From Spirogloea muscicola (Eukaryota; Streptophyta; Zygnematophyceae; Spirogloeales; Spirogloeaceae), in the NCBI GenBank assembly GCA_009602725.1, contig WELB01000039.1:224331-275619 (forward strand): DNA of 51,289 nucleotides, written 5' to 3'. Positions 9,444 through 20,508 of this stretch are shown piece by piece. The translations under genes and the position numbers were made by a program. Numbering within the stretch: position 1 is the first letter of the stretch; each line of letters begins with the position of its first letter. A model generated the notes under the pieces. It ran no database searches. It was not told where the DNA came from and was given only the letters and a program-made list of their open reading frames with translations.

Positions 9444-9897
9444 AGCCCATGTAAGGAATGCTGTGGATCGCCAAGCCCGGGCTGCCGGCAGAGCAAGGAA
9501 AAAGCAAGGAGGCATTGGAATGGGGCAGCAACGGTAAAAGTGAGCAACGGTTGCTGCAGGGGCAAGGGTCCAGAGGTCCGAGGTTGGGTGAAGAACTCAC
9601 CTTTCGCAGCGCCTCCTTGCCTGCCATGGCGCACACGCCGTGTGAGCGCTGGCGAGGGCTTGTCTCCTCTGATACCATTGGAAGAGGATTGCTGTGGATC
9701 GCCAAGCCCGGGCTGCCGGCAAGGAAAAGCGGGGAGGCATTGGAAGGGGGCTGCAAAGGTAGAAATGAGCAACGGTTACTGCAGGGGCAAGGGTCCAGGG
9801 GTCCGAGATTAAGTGAGTTCTTCACCCAACCTCCCCGCTTTCCCTTGCTCTGCCGGCAGCCCGGGCTTGGCTATCCACGGCATTCCTTACAGCCCGT
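9444..9897. mobile_element. Non-autonomous inverted-repeat element with internal direct repeat
   Basis: The left end (9451 on, GTAAGGAATGCTGTGGAT...) and right end (to 9890, inverted GTAAGGAATGCCGTGGAT...) are inverted repeats sharing about 55 bp, including CCAAGCCCGGGCTGCCGGCA. A direct copy of the left arm starts at about 9692, and both halves share AGCAACGGTTRCTGCAGGGG. Flanks AGCCCAT (9444-9450) and AGCCCGT (9891-9897) could be a 7-bp target duplication with one mismatch. No transposase is present. Confidence 0.55.
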
Positions 9898-9947
9898 GCC
9901 TTCCTGGCACGTCCGGAATGCACGCTCGATGTCCGCTGGTGTATCAG

Positions 9948-10052
9948 CGGTGGTGGTGGCGGCAGCAACAACGACGACGACAGTATTGGTGGTGACGGCA
10001 GCGACAATGGCAGCGACGACGACAGCAGCGACGGAGGCGGCGGCGTCGGCAA
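9948..10052 (+). repeat. Imperfect trinucleotide-rich tract
   Basis: A run of GGT/GGC, CAG, ACG and GAC triplets with frequent interruptions. It is low-complexity and has no coding support. Confidence 0.6.
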
Positions 10053-10224
10053 ATCGGCTTGGAGGAAGAAACTGGATCGAGTAAACTGCTCGGTGCCAGC
10101 CCTCGGCTCGCTTGGGTCGCAAGAAGAATGGAATTGCATTCGTTGAAGCAGGCTCTTTGGCCCATTTGGCTCCCCCTCCACCCTCGATGCCAAGGCCAGT
10201 GTAGCCTGAGACCGCTATTTCTGC

Positions 10225-10579
10225 CCTGCCCCTTCACCCTTGATCGAAAGAAAGTGCTCGCCCATGGAGAAGAGGGGCTGGCAAAGCCAGCCCAAATAGA
10301 ATGGAACAACGTCCAAAGCCAAAGAAGGAGGTGCCGAAACAGGACTACACTACAAAACACGAGACGATGCAGAGGGAGCTCAGTACCCGCGAGTGAGCGA
10401 CATCAAGTCCGAGTAGCTCGCTGCAGGGAAAGAGGCACTCCGCCGAGACCCAGAGGCGGCAGCCATAGCACGGCCCGCTCGCGTGTGGACGGCGTGGGCG
10501 AGGGAGCGTTGAAACGAGACCGCCAGGCGCATACGGAATACCTGGGCGAGCGAACCGGCGCGTTGAAGCCGCCGTTGAA
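10225..10579 (-). mobile_element. RLE-LINE 3'-end fragment, minus orientation (copy 3)
   Basis: Read on minus, 10573-10380 encodes AGSLAQVFRMRLAVSFQRSL, RAGRAMAAASG and the ending LMSLTRGY-stop (stop at 10380-10382). Its tail continues leftward to about 10225 with the hairpin GGCTGGCTTTGCCAGCC and the CCATGGGCGAGCAC block. It is very short and 5'-truncated. Its truncated end abuts the truncated 5' end of the plus-strand copy at about 10580-10610, so the two lie head to head. Confidence 0.75.
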
Positions 10580-10599
10580 GCCGGGCTCTGCAGGCTACC

Positions 10600-12321
10600 G
10601 CGGCGGCACAACCGGGAGTCCTACTCCCCACCTTCGCGGACGACACCACCATAGTCGGCCCTCCGGAAGACGTGGCGGCGGCCTTCGTCACCTTCGAGCT
10701 GCAGCTGGCCACCCTCGGCCTGTCCACCCGGGCGTCGAAGTGCGCGGCTTGGTCTCCCTGCAGCCTCCCACCCACCCTGACGCTGCCCACCGGATGCCTG
10801 ACTCCAGCAGATGGCTTCACCCTGCTGGGGGTCCCCATCGGCGCGCCGTCCTTCGTGGAGGGGCAGCTGGAGCCCGCCTCGCGAAGCATCTTCAGCCTGC
10901 GGCCCGGCTGCCCGAGCTGGACGATATGCAGCTGTCGTTGGCCATGTTGACCAAGGCCATTGGGCAGCGGCCCCAGTACTTGACGCGGGCCACTCCGCCG
11001 TCCCTAGGGGCGTTGGCGGCGTACGCGAATTCTAACGCAGGCATGGTGGCGAGCTTGGCGGCCCTGGGCCGCCACCAGGGCTTCCTCCAGTCGCCAGCCG
11101 CTAATCACCAGGCGGCGCTACCCCTCAGCCACGGTGGTCTTGGCCTGCGCCCGCTCGCCCGTTCTTGCCGGGCGGCATACCTCGGCAGCTGGGCGCAGAC
11201 TGCCGCCTCCGTGGCCCAGCGCTTCATGGTCCACGGCCGGCGTGCACTGGAGCAGGCGGTGGTGGAGGTCGACACGGGCGCGCTGCCGTTCCAGTGTCGC
11301 TTCGCTCCGCCCACCAGGAGCTGCTCGCGGCGCACCCGGACCTGGCAGGCCAGGCGGTCTCCTTTGCGCACCTCGCGCACACCGCTGACCTGCGCGTCCA
11401 GGCGCGCTTCGCGGCCGTGGTCGACAAGGCCGCCTACACCACCGCCGTGCTGCAGCTCCCCGAGGCCGACCTGCGCGGGCGCGCGAGACTTCAATCGGCC
11501 TCTTCCCCGGAGGCAGCGGCGTGGCTTCAGGCCCTCCCCATCAACGACGCCCTCACGCTCCCCCGGTGGATTCGCACTGCCGTCCACCGGCTCCTGGGAC
11601 TGCCGCCTCCATGTCTCCAGGGTGTGCGACAGTGTGAAAGCGGCGAGCTAGGGGCCGAGTTTGGGGAGCTGGCCGCTCATGTTCTGCGCTGCGCCCACGG
11701 CGGCGAGCGGACAGCGGCCCACGACCGCCTCCGTGATGCAATGCACTGCATCCTGGTGGATGCTGGCTACTCGGTGGCAGCGGAACACTCCGGCGTCATG
11801 CCGCTCCAGGAAAGGGCTGACGGTCTCCACGCCCGTCGCGTAGACCTGGTGGCCACCCCACAGGCCGGCGGGCCACGTCTTCTCCTGGACGTGGTGACCA
11901 CCGACGCATACGACCGCTCCCACCCAGCCCAATGTGCCACCAAGGCGGGGTATGCGGTCGCCTGCGCCGCTCGGGCAAAGGAACTCAAGTACGCCGACCA
12001 TCCGCCGGAAGACGAGTTCTTCCCGCTGGCTATTGACACCCATGGGACTTTGGACGCTCGGTGGCTCGAGCTGCTCAACCAGCTCGCCCGCCACGCCATC
12101 GCCCGCCGCTTCCATGGGAGCCCATGGACTTTCCTGCAGCCGGGTCGCTGGCGCAAGTGTACCGCATGCGCCTGGCCGTCTCGCTGCAGAGGTCTATGGC
12201 CCGCGCGCTGCACCTGCGTGCCGGCAGAGCCCTCGCTGCTGCCTCTGGCTCTGGCCAGGGGACCCACTTCCAGGAGCCTAGCGTCTCTGACCTGGGCTGC
12301 TTAGCAGGGGTTACTGAGTGA
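10600..12321 (+). pseudogene. RLE-type LINE, reverse-transcriptase C-terminal part plus endonuclease (copy 4, longest)
   Basis: The polyprotein can be followed across three frames. The first has the RT catalytic box FADD at 10633-10644 (LPTFADDTTIVG). The second, from about 10900, has LPELDDMQLSLAMLTKAIG. The third, from about 11290, runs through a CCHC-like knuckle (HVLRCAHGGERTAAHDRLRD) and the RLE core (ARRVDLVA, LLLDVVTTD, AKELKYADH). A last shift near 12120 leads to AGSLAQVYRMRLAVSLQRSM and RAGRALAAASG, with the stop at about 12319. At least three frameshifts in 1.7 kb mean it is inactive. The RT N-terminus is missing (5' truncation). RLE-bearing LINEs (R2-like and Dualen/RandI-like lineages) are known; which lineage this is needs a phylogeny. 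The tail after 12321 lacks the GGCTGGC hairpin seen in other copies. Confidence 0.85.
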
Positions 12322-12873
12322 TTCGTTGCTGCTTTGTTTCAAGAAAGGGAGGCCAAGCCTAGCCAGTACACTGCTGTGGATTTTGGAAGAGGGGGCTAAG
12401 GTACAGAACGAAAAGCACAACCGTAGGGGGAGTCTAGTAACCACGCACTTGGCAGTACTCGTTCAGAATGTGTTGTACAGAACACGGGCTTCTCCTGGGA
12501 GTGGCGACGGCCGTGGGCACGGAGGCCACCCGGCAGTCAGCTGTGATGCCAGCGCACCGGTGCTGAAGACCGGCACGGTTTGCTGCGACCGGACGGGCCC
12601 CGGTCCCGACCGGCGGGCCGGCCACCAGAGGTGCAGCCGCCCCCGCTGGGCACCGGCCCCCGCCGGGGGACGGGGGGGTGGAAAGGCGAGGGGCCCAGAC
12701 CGTGGCGAGAGCGGGCAGCGGGGAGGGAGGAAGGGCGGGAGGAGGGAGGTCGGGCTGTTTGACTCCCCGTGGCGCAGCCCGAGCTTAGGGCCCGCCCGCC
12801 ATGGCGGCCGCCGCGGCGTGATCTTCGGTGCCAGGCCCGCCGCGCCGCCCGCCGCNGCAAGCGCGGCAGCGCC

Positions 12874-15388
12874 ATGGACCTCGACCTCGACCGCGACCTC
12901 GCCAGCCCCGCCAAGCGGCCGGACAACCGCGGCGGCGGCGGCGGCCACGGCGGCGGGCTCGAGCATGGTGAGCCGCGCGCGTGCTGCAGTGCCTCAAGCG
13001 ACTGCTGCGACTCTTGCGGCTTGCTCCATCGCTCCGATAGCGCTTCTCAACGAGACCAAGAGGCCCTTGCCTCGGGCCTGAGTGGCAGCGGCGCCCGCAA
13101 ACGGCATCTCACTGACGGCGTTGCTCGTGTCCTTCCGTTTCCCCACCATATCACCTCCGCACGCTCGCCCTCCCCCATATCCTTCGCCTCATCCGCCCTC
13201 AGCTCGCCCCGATCGTCCGTCCGCTCACGCCGCCCGCCTGTCCTCTCTCTCCTCCGCGCCCTGCCATCCGCCGCCCCAGATGATGTCAGTGAGATCTCGT
13301 CCGCCGTCCGCTTCCTTGTGTCCAACGCGACCGCGGGGTCGGTCATCGGCAAGGGCGGCGCCACGATCTCGGAGTTCCAGGCCCAGTCGGGAGCTCGCAT
13401 ACAGCTCTCGCGCGCCCGGGACTTCTTCCCGGGCACTCAGGACCGCCTGATACTGCTCAGCGGCACCGTCAGTGCCATCCTCACGGCTCTGCACCTCATT
13501 CTCTCCAAGATCACTGCGGAGGTATTCGTCCACCGCAGTTATTGGACCTGATTGTCGAGCGTTCCTTGCATCTACTTACCACAACTAGCACAGACGACCC
13601 TGCTCTGCTGTTGCGTGATTCACCATGATCTATTCGCTACTAGATGCTGCTCGTGTTGCTGCTGACCTAGACATGCTCCTGTGTGTCATTCTTCTGTGCA
13701 GGAAGCGGCTGAAGATCTTCGAGCAGAGGATGGCAGGCCTCGACAGATTGTCCGCCTTGTGGTCCCGCATGTGGTGTGCGGAGCCATCATTGGCAAAGGA
13801 GGCGCCACTATAAAGTGAGCTCTTGGTAGAGTCACGCGAAGTGCAGGCTGACATGCAATTCTGGTGCTAAGTCCCTGTTTTTGTGTCTGCTGATTGGAGG
13901 AACTTGCATCTCTGGTGCCAGCCTGAGACCTCAGTAACATCTTGTAGCCCCTACCTTCCACGTGAGCACAAGCTGCTGGTATCAGTGGGGAAGATTGAGG
14001 CAATATGGATCCAATATATTGCTGGTATTGATCCTGTGTCTCTTATTACTGCAGGTCGTTCGTTGAGGATTCTGGCTCAAATATCAAGTTGTCATCCCCT
14101 GACCAGAATCCTCCAGGGGTCACAGACCGAGTGGTCACAATCAATGGCTCCCTTGAGCAACAACTCCGCGCAGTCGCTCTCATTGTCACTAAACTCTCAG
14201 AAGATCCTAACTATGCTGTATCTGGCAACCTACCACTGTCCTATCCCAGTAAGTACTCATCTGAGCTGATGCCCTATGGTAGTGATCCAGATTTCCAAGA
14301 GCGGTCAACTTCACCTCCCATTCTGAGGCTGGAGTTGTAAGTGGAGCATGAATGCTTATTCATAAATTGCACGCCTGAACGAATCGACAAAGCCCTTTTC
14401 CTGATCCTCCTTGTGCTGCAGCTGTACCCTCCATAGGTGGCTATGGTATGGGGTCAGTGCCTGGGGCTGTGCAAGCTCCAATACCGCGCAGCAAGCTAAC
14501 ATATGAGGTGTGTTGCATTCCTGATAGCTACCCGTCCTTAAAGCTTATGACAACGGCTAACACGTGCTGCACTCATGGTCGGCATGCATCGCAAGACACT
14601 TGCCTCTGTCTCTTGGTCAGAGTGATCTGTTCTTATCAAAAGAGTTGTCTTCTCTATGCAGCATGTAGGCATCAGATACCGATGAAGAGCTTTTCTTTCT
14701 TACGTGCAGAATGCCTCCATGGCGCCGAGCATAGTTGCAACAACAGTCACCGTCGCTGTGCCAGATGAGCACATGGGCGCTGTTGTGGGAAAAGGAGGGA
14801 AGAACATCACTGAGATTCAGCAGGTGAATTGTTAAGCTGAGTCTGTGGCAGCTCTGCTCTTATGCACCTTTCACAGAAGTGTGCTGCAGATTTTGTCACA
14901 CCACTTGGCTGCTGTGACTGACAGAAAGTAGGTAATTAGGAAGTGTCATCATATATTTATCTGATTGACATCATTGGTGCTCTAGCAGGTGAGTGGCGTG
15001 AGAATAAAAATTTCAGACCGAGGAGATTATGTAGCAGGTACCAGAAACAGGTGCACATCGGAACCGTGACTGAGAAATCTGACCTTACTGGCCTGCTCTG
15101 CATGACCTGTCAGATACTCTAAGTAGTGATCAGTCTTGTTGAAATGTTGTCCATCTTCGACGCTCTTGGTGCACTGCATCTTGGACTTCATAGTAAAAGA
15201 AGTGCATTGATGATGTTGCTGCTTGTCAACTTCTTTGACATTTTCTCAATGGGTATCGATGGTGCAGGAAAGTATCAATGACAGGTTCTGCAGACGCGGT
15301 AGCTGTAGCGCAGCTCATGATCACACAGCGTGTACAACGGAGCGCAGCATCAGATTACAGTAATGGTGGTCAAGACATGGGGATCTGA
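12874..15388 (+). CDS. BTR1: Three-KH-domain RNA-binding protein (BTR1/NOVA/PCBP-like)
   Basis: Eight exons, all with consistent phase: 12874-12967, 13280-13521, 13702-13814, 14055-14248, 14422-14507, 14710-14823, 14989-15050, 15268-15388; total 341 residues. KH1 (about residues 32-112) has [16 protein letters not shown]2 (from about 125) has [15 protein letters not shown]3 (from about 245) has [14 protein letters not shown]. All three keep the GXXG loop that contacts single-stranded RNA. Spacing and flanking sequence ([37 protein letters not shown]) match plant BTR1/NOVA-like proteins. The start ATG is preceded by GC-rich sequence with one N at 12856. A TGTAA motif lies at 15703. It probably binds mRNA 3' regions in splicing, stability or localisation; the targets cannot be read from sequence. 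No lesion was seen. Confidence 0.92.
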
Positions 15389-15702
15389 AAACGACCTATC
15401 ACTGTTAGATGGTGCCCACTATTAGAGTGTCAGCAGAACATGCCCAGGCCACCCATTACGTGTCCTCAGCAGATCTCCAGCGCACTCCGAGCAAGCAGCA
15501 CCCGAGCTCAACAGAGGCAGCAGCACCAGAGAAGCACCAAAGTAGCTCACAACTGCTGGTTCGCAGCCATCACATCTCCGCTCGTGCAAAAGCCAAGCAA
15601 GACCACCCCACTCTCCATAAGGCAATGGCTCGCTGTGACTGAGCATCCTGAGGCCTGTCATTCAGCCTGCCCGCACAGTGAGCAAGACCTCCAGTATTGC
15701 CA

Positions 15703-15707
15703 TGTAA
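15703..15707 (+). terminator. TGTAA polyadenylation motif of the KH-protein gene
   Basis: TGTAA is the usual green-algal poly(A) signal. It lies 315 bp past the stop, within the convergent spacer to the uL22m gene. Confidence 0.55.
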
Positions 15708-15841
15708 TAAACGTGATACTCCTCTGAGTTCAGGATGCAGTACTAAAATGTCATCCACCCATGTTTGCCCTCGGCCATGCCCCATGCATAAGGGCCTCGG
15801 ACAGCTTAGCACGACAGTTCCAATGACCATCTGCCATATGT

Positions 15842-15846
15842 TTACA
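15842..15846 (-). terminator. TGTAA polyadenylation motif of uL22m
   Basis: Plus-strand TTACA reads TGTAA on minus, 170 bp past the uL22m stop. The convergent genes therefore have closely apposed 3' ends in the 15390-16015 spacer. Confidence 0.5.
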
Positions 15847-16015
15847 GGACATACAGAATAGAAGTTCAGCTCAGCCTGCAGTTTCATTGCAGGCAAGATA
15901 CACATGAGGGAGTTACTAGATGCACCATCCTGATGGTGCTTACCAAGTTTTATAGAACTTTCAGATCACATCACTCGCTATTGCTTGTGGTTATCATTGC
16001 CTGGAAAGCGTGATC

Positions 16016-17850
16016 TCAGGATGTTGTCCTTCTAGCCTCTCTTCTTTTGGCTGCAGCTTCCCGGCTCCAGTGCCAGAGGGTGTTGACGAGTTTGTGCGGC
16101 GACAACCGAGTGGCAGCTCGTGGTCGTCGCTGCCATGAATGCAGCACCCTGCTCCTTGCAAGCAGAGCTTCTTGCTCTGGCGTGATCTCTTGAAGACGTA
16201 CAGTCAGCATGGACTTGGGCCTTGTCCTGACTCCTGCCTTTCCCCGACCATGGATTGACATCCTTTTGAGGAATATGCCTTTGCCAACGAAGGCCTCCGC
16301 TGCATTGCACAGTAAGATATGGAATGATGCACGAAATTACTGACAGCTGACAAGGCATCAGCAATAATGTCGACAAGTGTATGTCACCACATGCTTGCTG
16401 TTGGGTAATCTCTTGCCTAAGACATAATGTGGGCCTTGCAGTTGATATAGAACATATAGTATTACTTAACCAGTGCTGCAAACATATTGAGCACCTCCTG
16501 CCAGATCTTCATCACTTAAAGATGTCACAGCACAACATCTTCGCACTGCTGGAATGGCAACCTGCATATACATATAGTGCCACTAAGGTGCAAGTGCTTT
16601 CTCACCCACAACGAGCTTGCTGACATCAAGTCCATGGTTCTGAGCTCCATTTGCCTTGGCTGCCGTGACCACCTGCCAACCAAGCTTGCTAGTATCAGCT
16701 TACATCTCCACGTTGACGATGACTTTGGGACATGCAACGGACTCGACCAGCTGAGAGTCCCTCTACACCTAGCCACTATGCAATAGTGGCGAGCAAATAC
16801 CATGGCGAATACCAAACAAGTACACTAGCACTACCTTTGCTACTGTCTTCGCAGCCCGCTTTGGAGAAACCGCCAGCTGTTGGAGGGCCTCCTCGACGCG
16901 CATGCCCCTCACCAGTGTCGCCACCAGATTGAGCTTCTTGGGGCTCTGAACAAGCATGACTTGACGTGAAGGTGTGCCCATCTCTGAAGGTGCGCCCATC
17001 TCCAAATGACCCATCACAGCCCAGATGAAGTCATTGCAGCGGCAGTTACAGCAAAGTAGAAAATGTGCAATATACATCACTGCCAGGCAATCACTGAGAC
17101 CAAGTACACCCACCATCTTGATCTGTGTGAGAACAGCCCTGGCCTCCCGAGGCTGCAGACTGCCCTCACCGACAAGGGGCCGAGGCCTCTGGAGGAGCGG
17201 CGACACCAGCGGCACAGGAATGCTTCCAAGAGAAGGGGCTTGTGCAGTTGGAGCCAGTGCGCTGCATGTCGAGCCCAGCCCCTGCTCGCATGTGAACAAT
17301 GCACGCCAAGTGGTCAGCCAGGCTGCATATGCATGGAGTAAGCAGCAAGGGCAGGGCCAAGTAGGACCTTGTATTCAAGGGTGCTAGGTGCTCACGGCAT
17401 ACCAGGGACCAAGAAGGGGTCCTTACTGCCCATTCCCATTTATGCTAACTTCGAGTCTGGACCTAGTACATCACAGATTGTGGGTTTAAGGGTTTAGGGG
17501 ATGGAAGCTCTAAGTGGAGAGTTGAAAAAAGGGCGGGGTTTGCAGGTGGAGCAAGGGCAGGGAGGCCCGCAGAGCAGCGACGACCCAAAACCCTCATACT
17601 GTAAACCATAAAATCCAAACCCTAAGCACTCGGGCGCGCAGCTTCACATTACTGCCGAGGCAAGCGCAGGCCCGATATGGTCATCGGGACAGTGCCGTAG
17701 CTGACAGACCCAAAGCCCTGGCAGAGCACGTCTGGCCAGCAGCTCACCCGGCTCGGCTGCGCTGCCACCACCGGCAGTCGCGCCGAGGGCCCCGGCGACG
17801 CCGGCGGCGGCCGCGGCGGGACGGCCGGCGAGGCGCAGGCCGCGGAGCAT
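16016..17850 (-). CDS. MRPL22: Mitochondrial large-subunit ribosomal protein uL22m
   Basis: Five minus-strand exons: 17850-17748, 17322-17114, 16945-16835, 16672-16606, 16299-16016; phases match and total 257 residues. The uL22 core is clear: AVLTQIKM/SPKKLNLVATLVRGMRVEEAL, then NGAQNHGLDVSKLVV, then the conserved loop HGRGKAGVRTRPKSMLTVRL. An N-terminal leader (MLRGLRLAGRP, Ala- and Arg-rich, no acidic residues in its first 30) and a long C-terminal extension, rich in Arg and Trp, point to the mitochondrial form. uL22 lines the peptide exit tunnel. Exon 1 is the least certain: it was chosen for its strong GTGAGC donor, phase fit and a CCG-rich leader like those of neighbouring genes. An alternative first exon (ATG at 17597, MRVLGRRCSAGLPAL) with a weaker donor is possible. 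Confidence 0.88.
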
Positions 17851-19575
17851 CTGGCAGCGACGGCGGCGGCGACGGCGACGGCGGCGGTGGCGGCGGCGGC
17901 GGCGGCGGCGACGGGGCGAAGAACAAGGCTAGGAGCGTGAGACCTAACCCTAATCGTCGTCTCCGAGTTATTAATAAATAAATAAGAAATAAAAAACAAG
18001 CGGCTGCTGATATTAAAGAATCGGCTGTAAAATGCCAGCCAGATGCATACATTGAGGACGCTGATCAAAAGAAAGAGAAACAGCTCTTCCGATTTACGGC
18101 AATGGCTGTGAGAGGCCAGCCCAAACGAACGTACAAGACACAACGAAGTGAGCTCTTCCACAGGGGGCGGGGGCTGTCAATGTCCAGCCCAGACAGAATG
18201 GACAAGGATCAAGCAAGAACACTCTTCAAGTAGAGGGCTATGGCTGTGCATGGTTCCGCCTCATCAGTTGAGCATGTGCGGCCCACTCTCTATTTGGCAA
18301 GCTTCAGTCCGCCTTACACAAATCTGGCGTGGTTGACAAAGCCCACCTTGCTGGGTAGGAAAGGCATAGAATGTGGGCTTGCGCACTGCGTGCATCAATG
18401 CTCATCCTGACATTGAGCAGGCAGCAGAGCTGACAGTCGCGCAAATATAGCTTGGGTGCTTGCTTGGTGTGTTGCCAATTCAGGTGCTTGCTGATGGGCC
18501 CATCCGGTTCATCTAGGAGAGCTTGCTCGCTTCATGATGGCAAAGGACAAATGTATCACGGTCGTACTTACAATCACCTGCCAAAGAGCTCGTTGCTTAG
18601 CTACAGGCTCACCTGCTGCACAGGCTCATCCTTGTGGCTCGCCCCAAGTGACAGGCCACCATTCAACGGCCAAAAGACAAAGCTCTTCAGCTTAGACAAC
18701 CCCCTCGGTTGTTGCCTCCTATTGATGCGACTACAATGGTATCTCAGACTCCCACGCCACAGCCCTGCCACTGCATGCAGGTCGGGTGTTGGTTGCAATC
18801 TCTAGCTAGTTCTGGCTTCTTCCTAGGTCTAGCTTGGCGCGTTTGCTGTTCCAGGGTGGCCTTAGGATGCTTTGCAGCCCCCGTCAATCTTCGCAGGTTA
18901 ATCCTCTGCAGCTATTTGCCTTTGTAGCTCCTCTATCTGGGTCAAGGACTTAACATGAGGCTGTACTTGTCCAAGAGTTTTCCTGACACATTTTACACTG
19001 TGAAGGCCGGTAGAAAGGAGAGGCATATAAAAGAAAAGACATGGGCACGGAGAGGATGACATAAGTACCCATATAGATCCCTGCCTGCAATCGGATTTGT
19101 ATGTGCCCACCTATGGGTACTAACGTCACGCAGTTTCGTTAGTTACCTTAGCTTAGGGAGTTTGTTTCAGGTTGCCCTTTTCCCCCCTTTTTTCGCATTA
19201 GCTTTTGCCTGAACAATGGGTTAGCTTGGACGGCCATCCTTTCATTCCATGCGCACCTCGCGCATGATTTCTCCCTGCTGTCAAGCCGACAACCAATGGC
19301 CGGCCATGCAAGCCATGCAGGAGGTCCAGCCACCGACTGCCAACCGCCCCGTGTGCACGTCCATCGCCTGCGCAAAAGGCCGAGAGAAACGAGCTCTTCC
19401 AATAGGGGGCGGGGATGTGAAAGGAAGAAAAGCTAGCCCAGAAAGAATGACAGCGCTGAGACACAACGAAGCAAGTACCACGAAGAGAAGTGAGCTCTTC
19501 CACGAAGGATGGTCAACTCAGTAACCTCTAGTGAGCAGCCGCTTGTCAGACTGCAAGCCTGTGAGGCCTTCGAAC
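17851..19575. other. Intergenic with hairpin-tail repeats
   Basis: Contains CCG-rich sequence (17870-17930), an inverted copy of the 141-193 tail block at 18001-18052, two minus-oriented hairpin units around 18085-18200 (with GAAGAGCT boxes), and another near 19395-19500. A short minus-strand open end (SLTQIEELQRQIAAED-stop at about 18898-18950) preceded by a TGTCAG acceptor might be a relic exon. No gene can be supported. Confidence 0.45.
18001..18200 (-). repeat. Dispersed hairpin-tail units, tandem, minus orientation
   Basis: On minus, GGGCTGGACATTGACAGCCCC and GGGCTGGCCTCTCACAGCCAT occur about 75 bp apart, each followed by GGAAGAGCT. Next comes a copy of the block ATGCATCTGGCTGGCATTTTACAGCC found after the LINE ORF at 141-193. 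No LINE coding sequence accompanies them, so they look like independent tail copies. Confidence 0.65.
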
Positions 19576-19584
19576 CTTGTCAAT

Positions 19585-19920
19585 TCTTCTCGGGCTGGCT
19601 TATTCACAGCCATTGCCCCCATTGAGAGAGCCACTTCTCTCTATCTCTATTTCTACCAGCCTTCAGTCAATCTGGCCGCGCTTGCTTATTTATTGCCAGG
19701 CGATTGCTTTGCATCGCCGGGCTGGTCGCGCCCTTGCAGCAGCTTCTGGCTTGCGCAGCGGGGTTGCTCTTCCTCCCCTCAGCTCATCTGACTTCCTACT
19801 GCTGACACGGGGGTATTGAGGGCGCCCTGTCTGCCTAGCCTTTGGCTCCGTCATGAACACCTGTATGCATCTGGCTGGCATTTCACAGCCGATTCTTTCA
19901 TATCAGCAGCCGCTTTCTTT
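19585..19920 (+). mobile_element. RLE-LINE 3'-end fragment (copy 5), near-identical to copy 1
   Basis: A hairpin unit (GGGCTGGCTTATTCACAGCCATTGCCCCCATTGAGAGAGCC, shown in part, from about 19591) precedes a 5'-truncated ORF end: HRRAGRALAAASGLRSG to LLTRGY-stop at 19817-19819. Bases 19721-19920 equal 1-200 except one position. The two copies diverge abruptly after 19920. Confidence 0.8.
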
Positions 19921-20508
19921 TTCTTTCTTAGCCCAGAAAGGGGGAACAAGGATGGCACTCCCAGTAATGAAGAGCTTCTGCTTGTGCTACAGACTGATGC
20001 AGGGTGCGAGTGTCAACCGGCCCCACTGGGGGGGTGGCACCGGCAGCCGTCGTCGGCTCCGCCCAGCGCCGCCGCCACCGTGTTCGCGGCGCCTGTGTCC
20101 CCCGCTCCGCGCCCGGCGCCGGGGGGCCCGGATCCGCCGCCCCCGTAAATTCTTTTCCGACCAAAAGCGGCCATCCCCCGCATCCACCGCCCGCCCGCTG
20201 CCGAGCGGAGCGAACGAACGAACGGGCTTTTCCCCATCACCGACTGATTAAGGGCTTCCCCCATTGGGAGTGCCACTTCTCCCCCATCATCCGACCACCA
20301 GCCCACCGTCTCCGGCCGCCCCGCTTGCCCCTCTAGAAGGGAAAAGGCCGCCCCGCCCCCACCGGCTCCGGCCACAGCCATCGCCGCCCCCCNCCCCCCC
20401 CTCCCCCTCGGCCTGCCGCTGCCGCAGTCTCCGCCCGCCTGACGCCGCCGCCGCCGTCGCCGCCGCCGCCGCCGCCCCTGCCGCCGCCGCGGGAGGCCGA
20501 CCGCAGCC
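19921..20508 (+). promoter_or_regulatory. GC-rich leader/promoter region of GMPP
   Basis: After the LINE end the sequence becomes C- and CCG-rich up to the ATG at 20509, with an N inside a C run at 20393. No separate gene is supported. By position it must contain the GMPP promoter and 5' leader; no TATA-like box was found. Confidence 0.45.

Noticed and set aside
12463-12966. Long minus-strand frame overlapping the KH-gene start
   Set aside because: It overlaps the KH-gene promoter and first exon, runs through the N at 12856 and shows only low-complexity Pro/Arg.
17466-17597. Alternative uL22m first exon starting MRVLGRRCSAGLPAL
   Set aside because: It has a plausible targeting peptide but a weak donor (TCT/GTGATG); the 17850 exon has a strong donor and correct phase. 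Kept only as an alternative.
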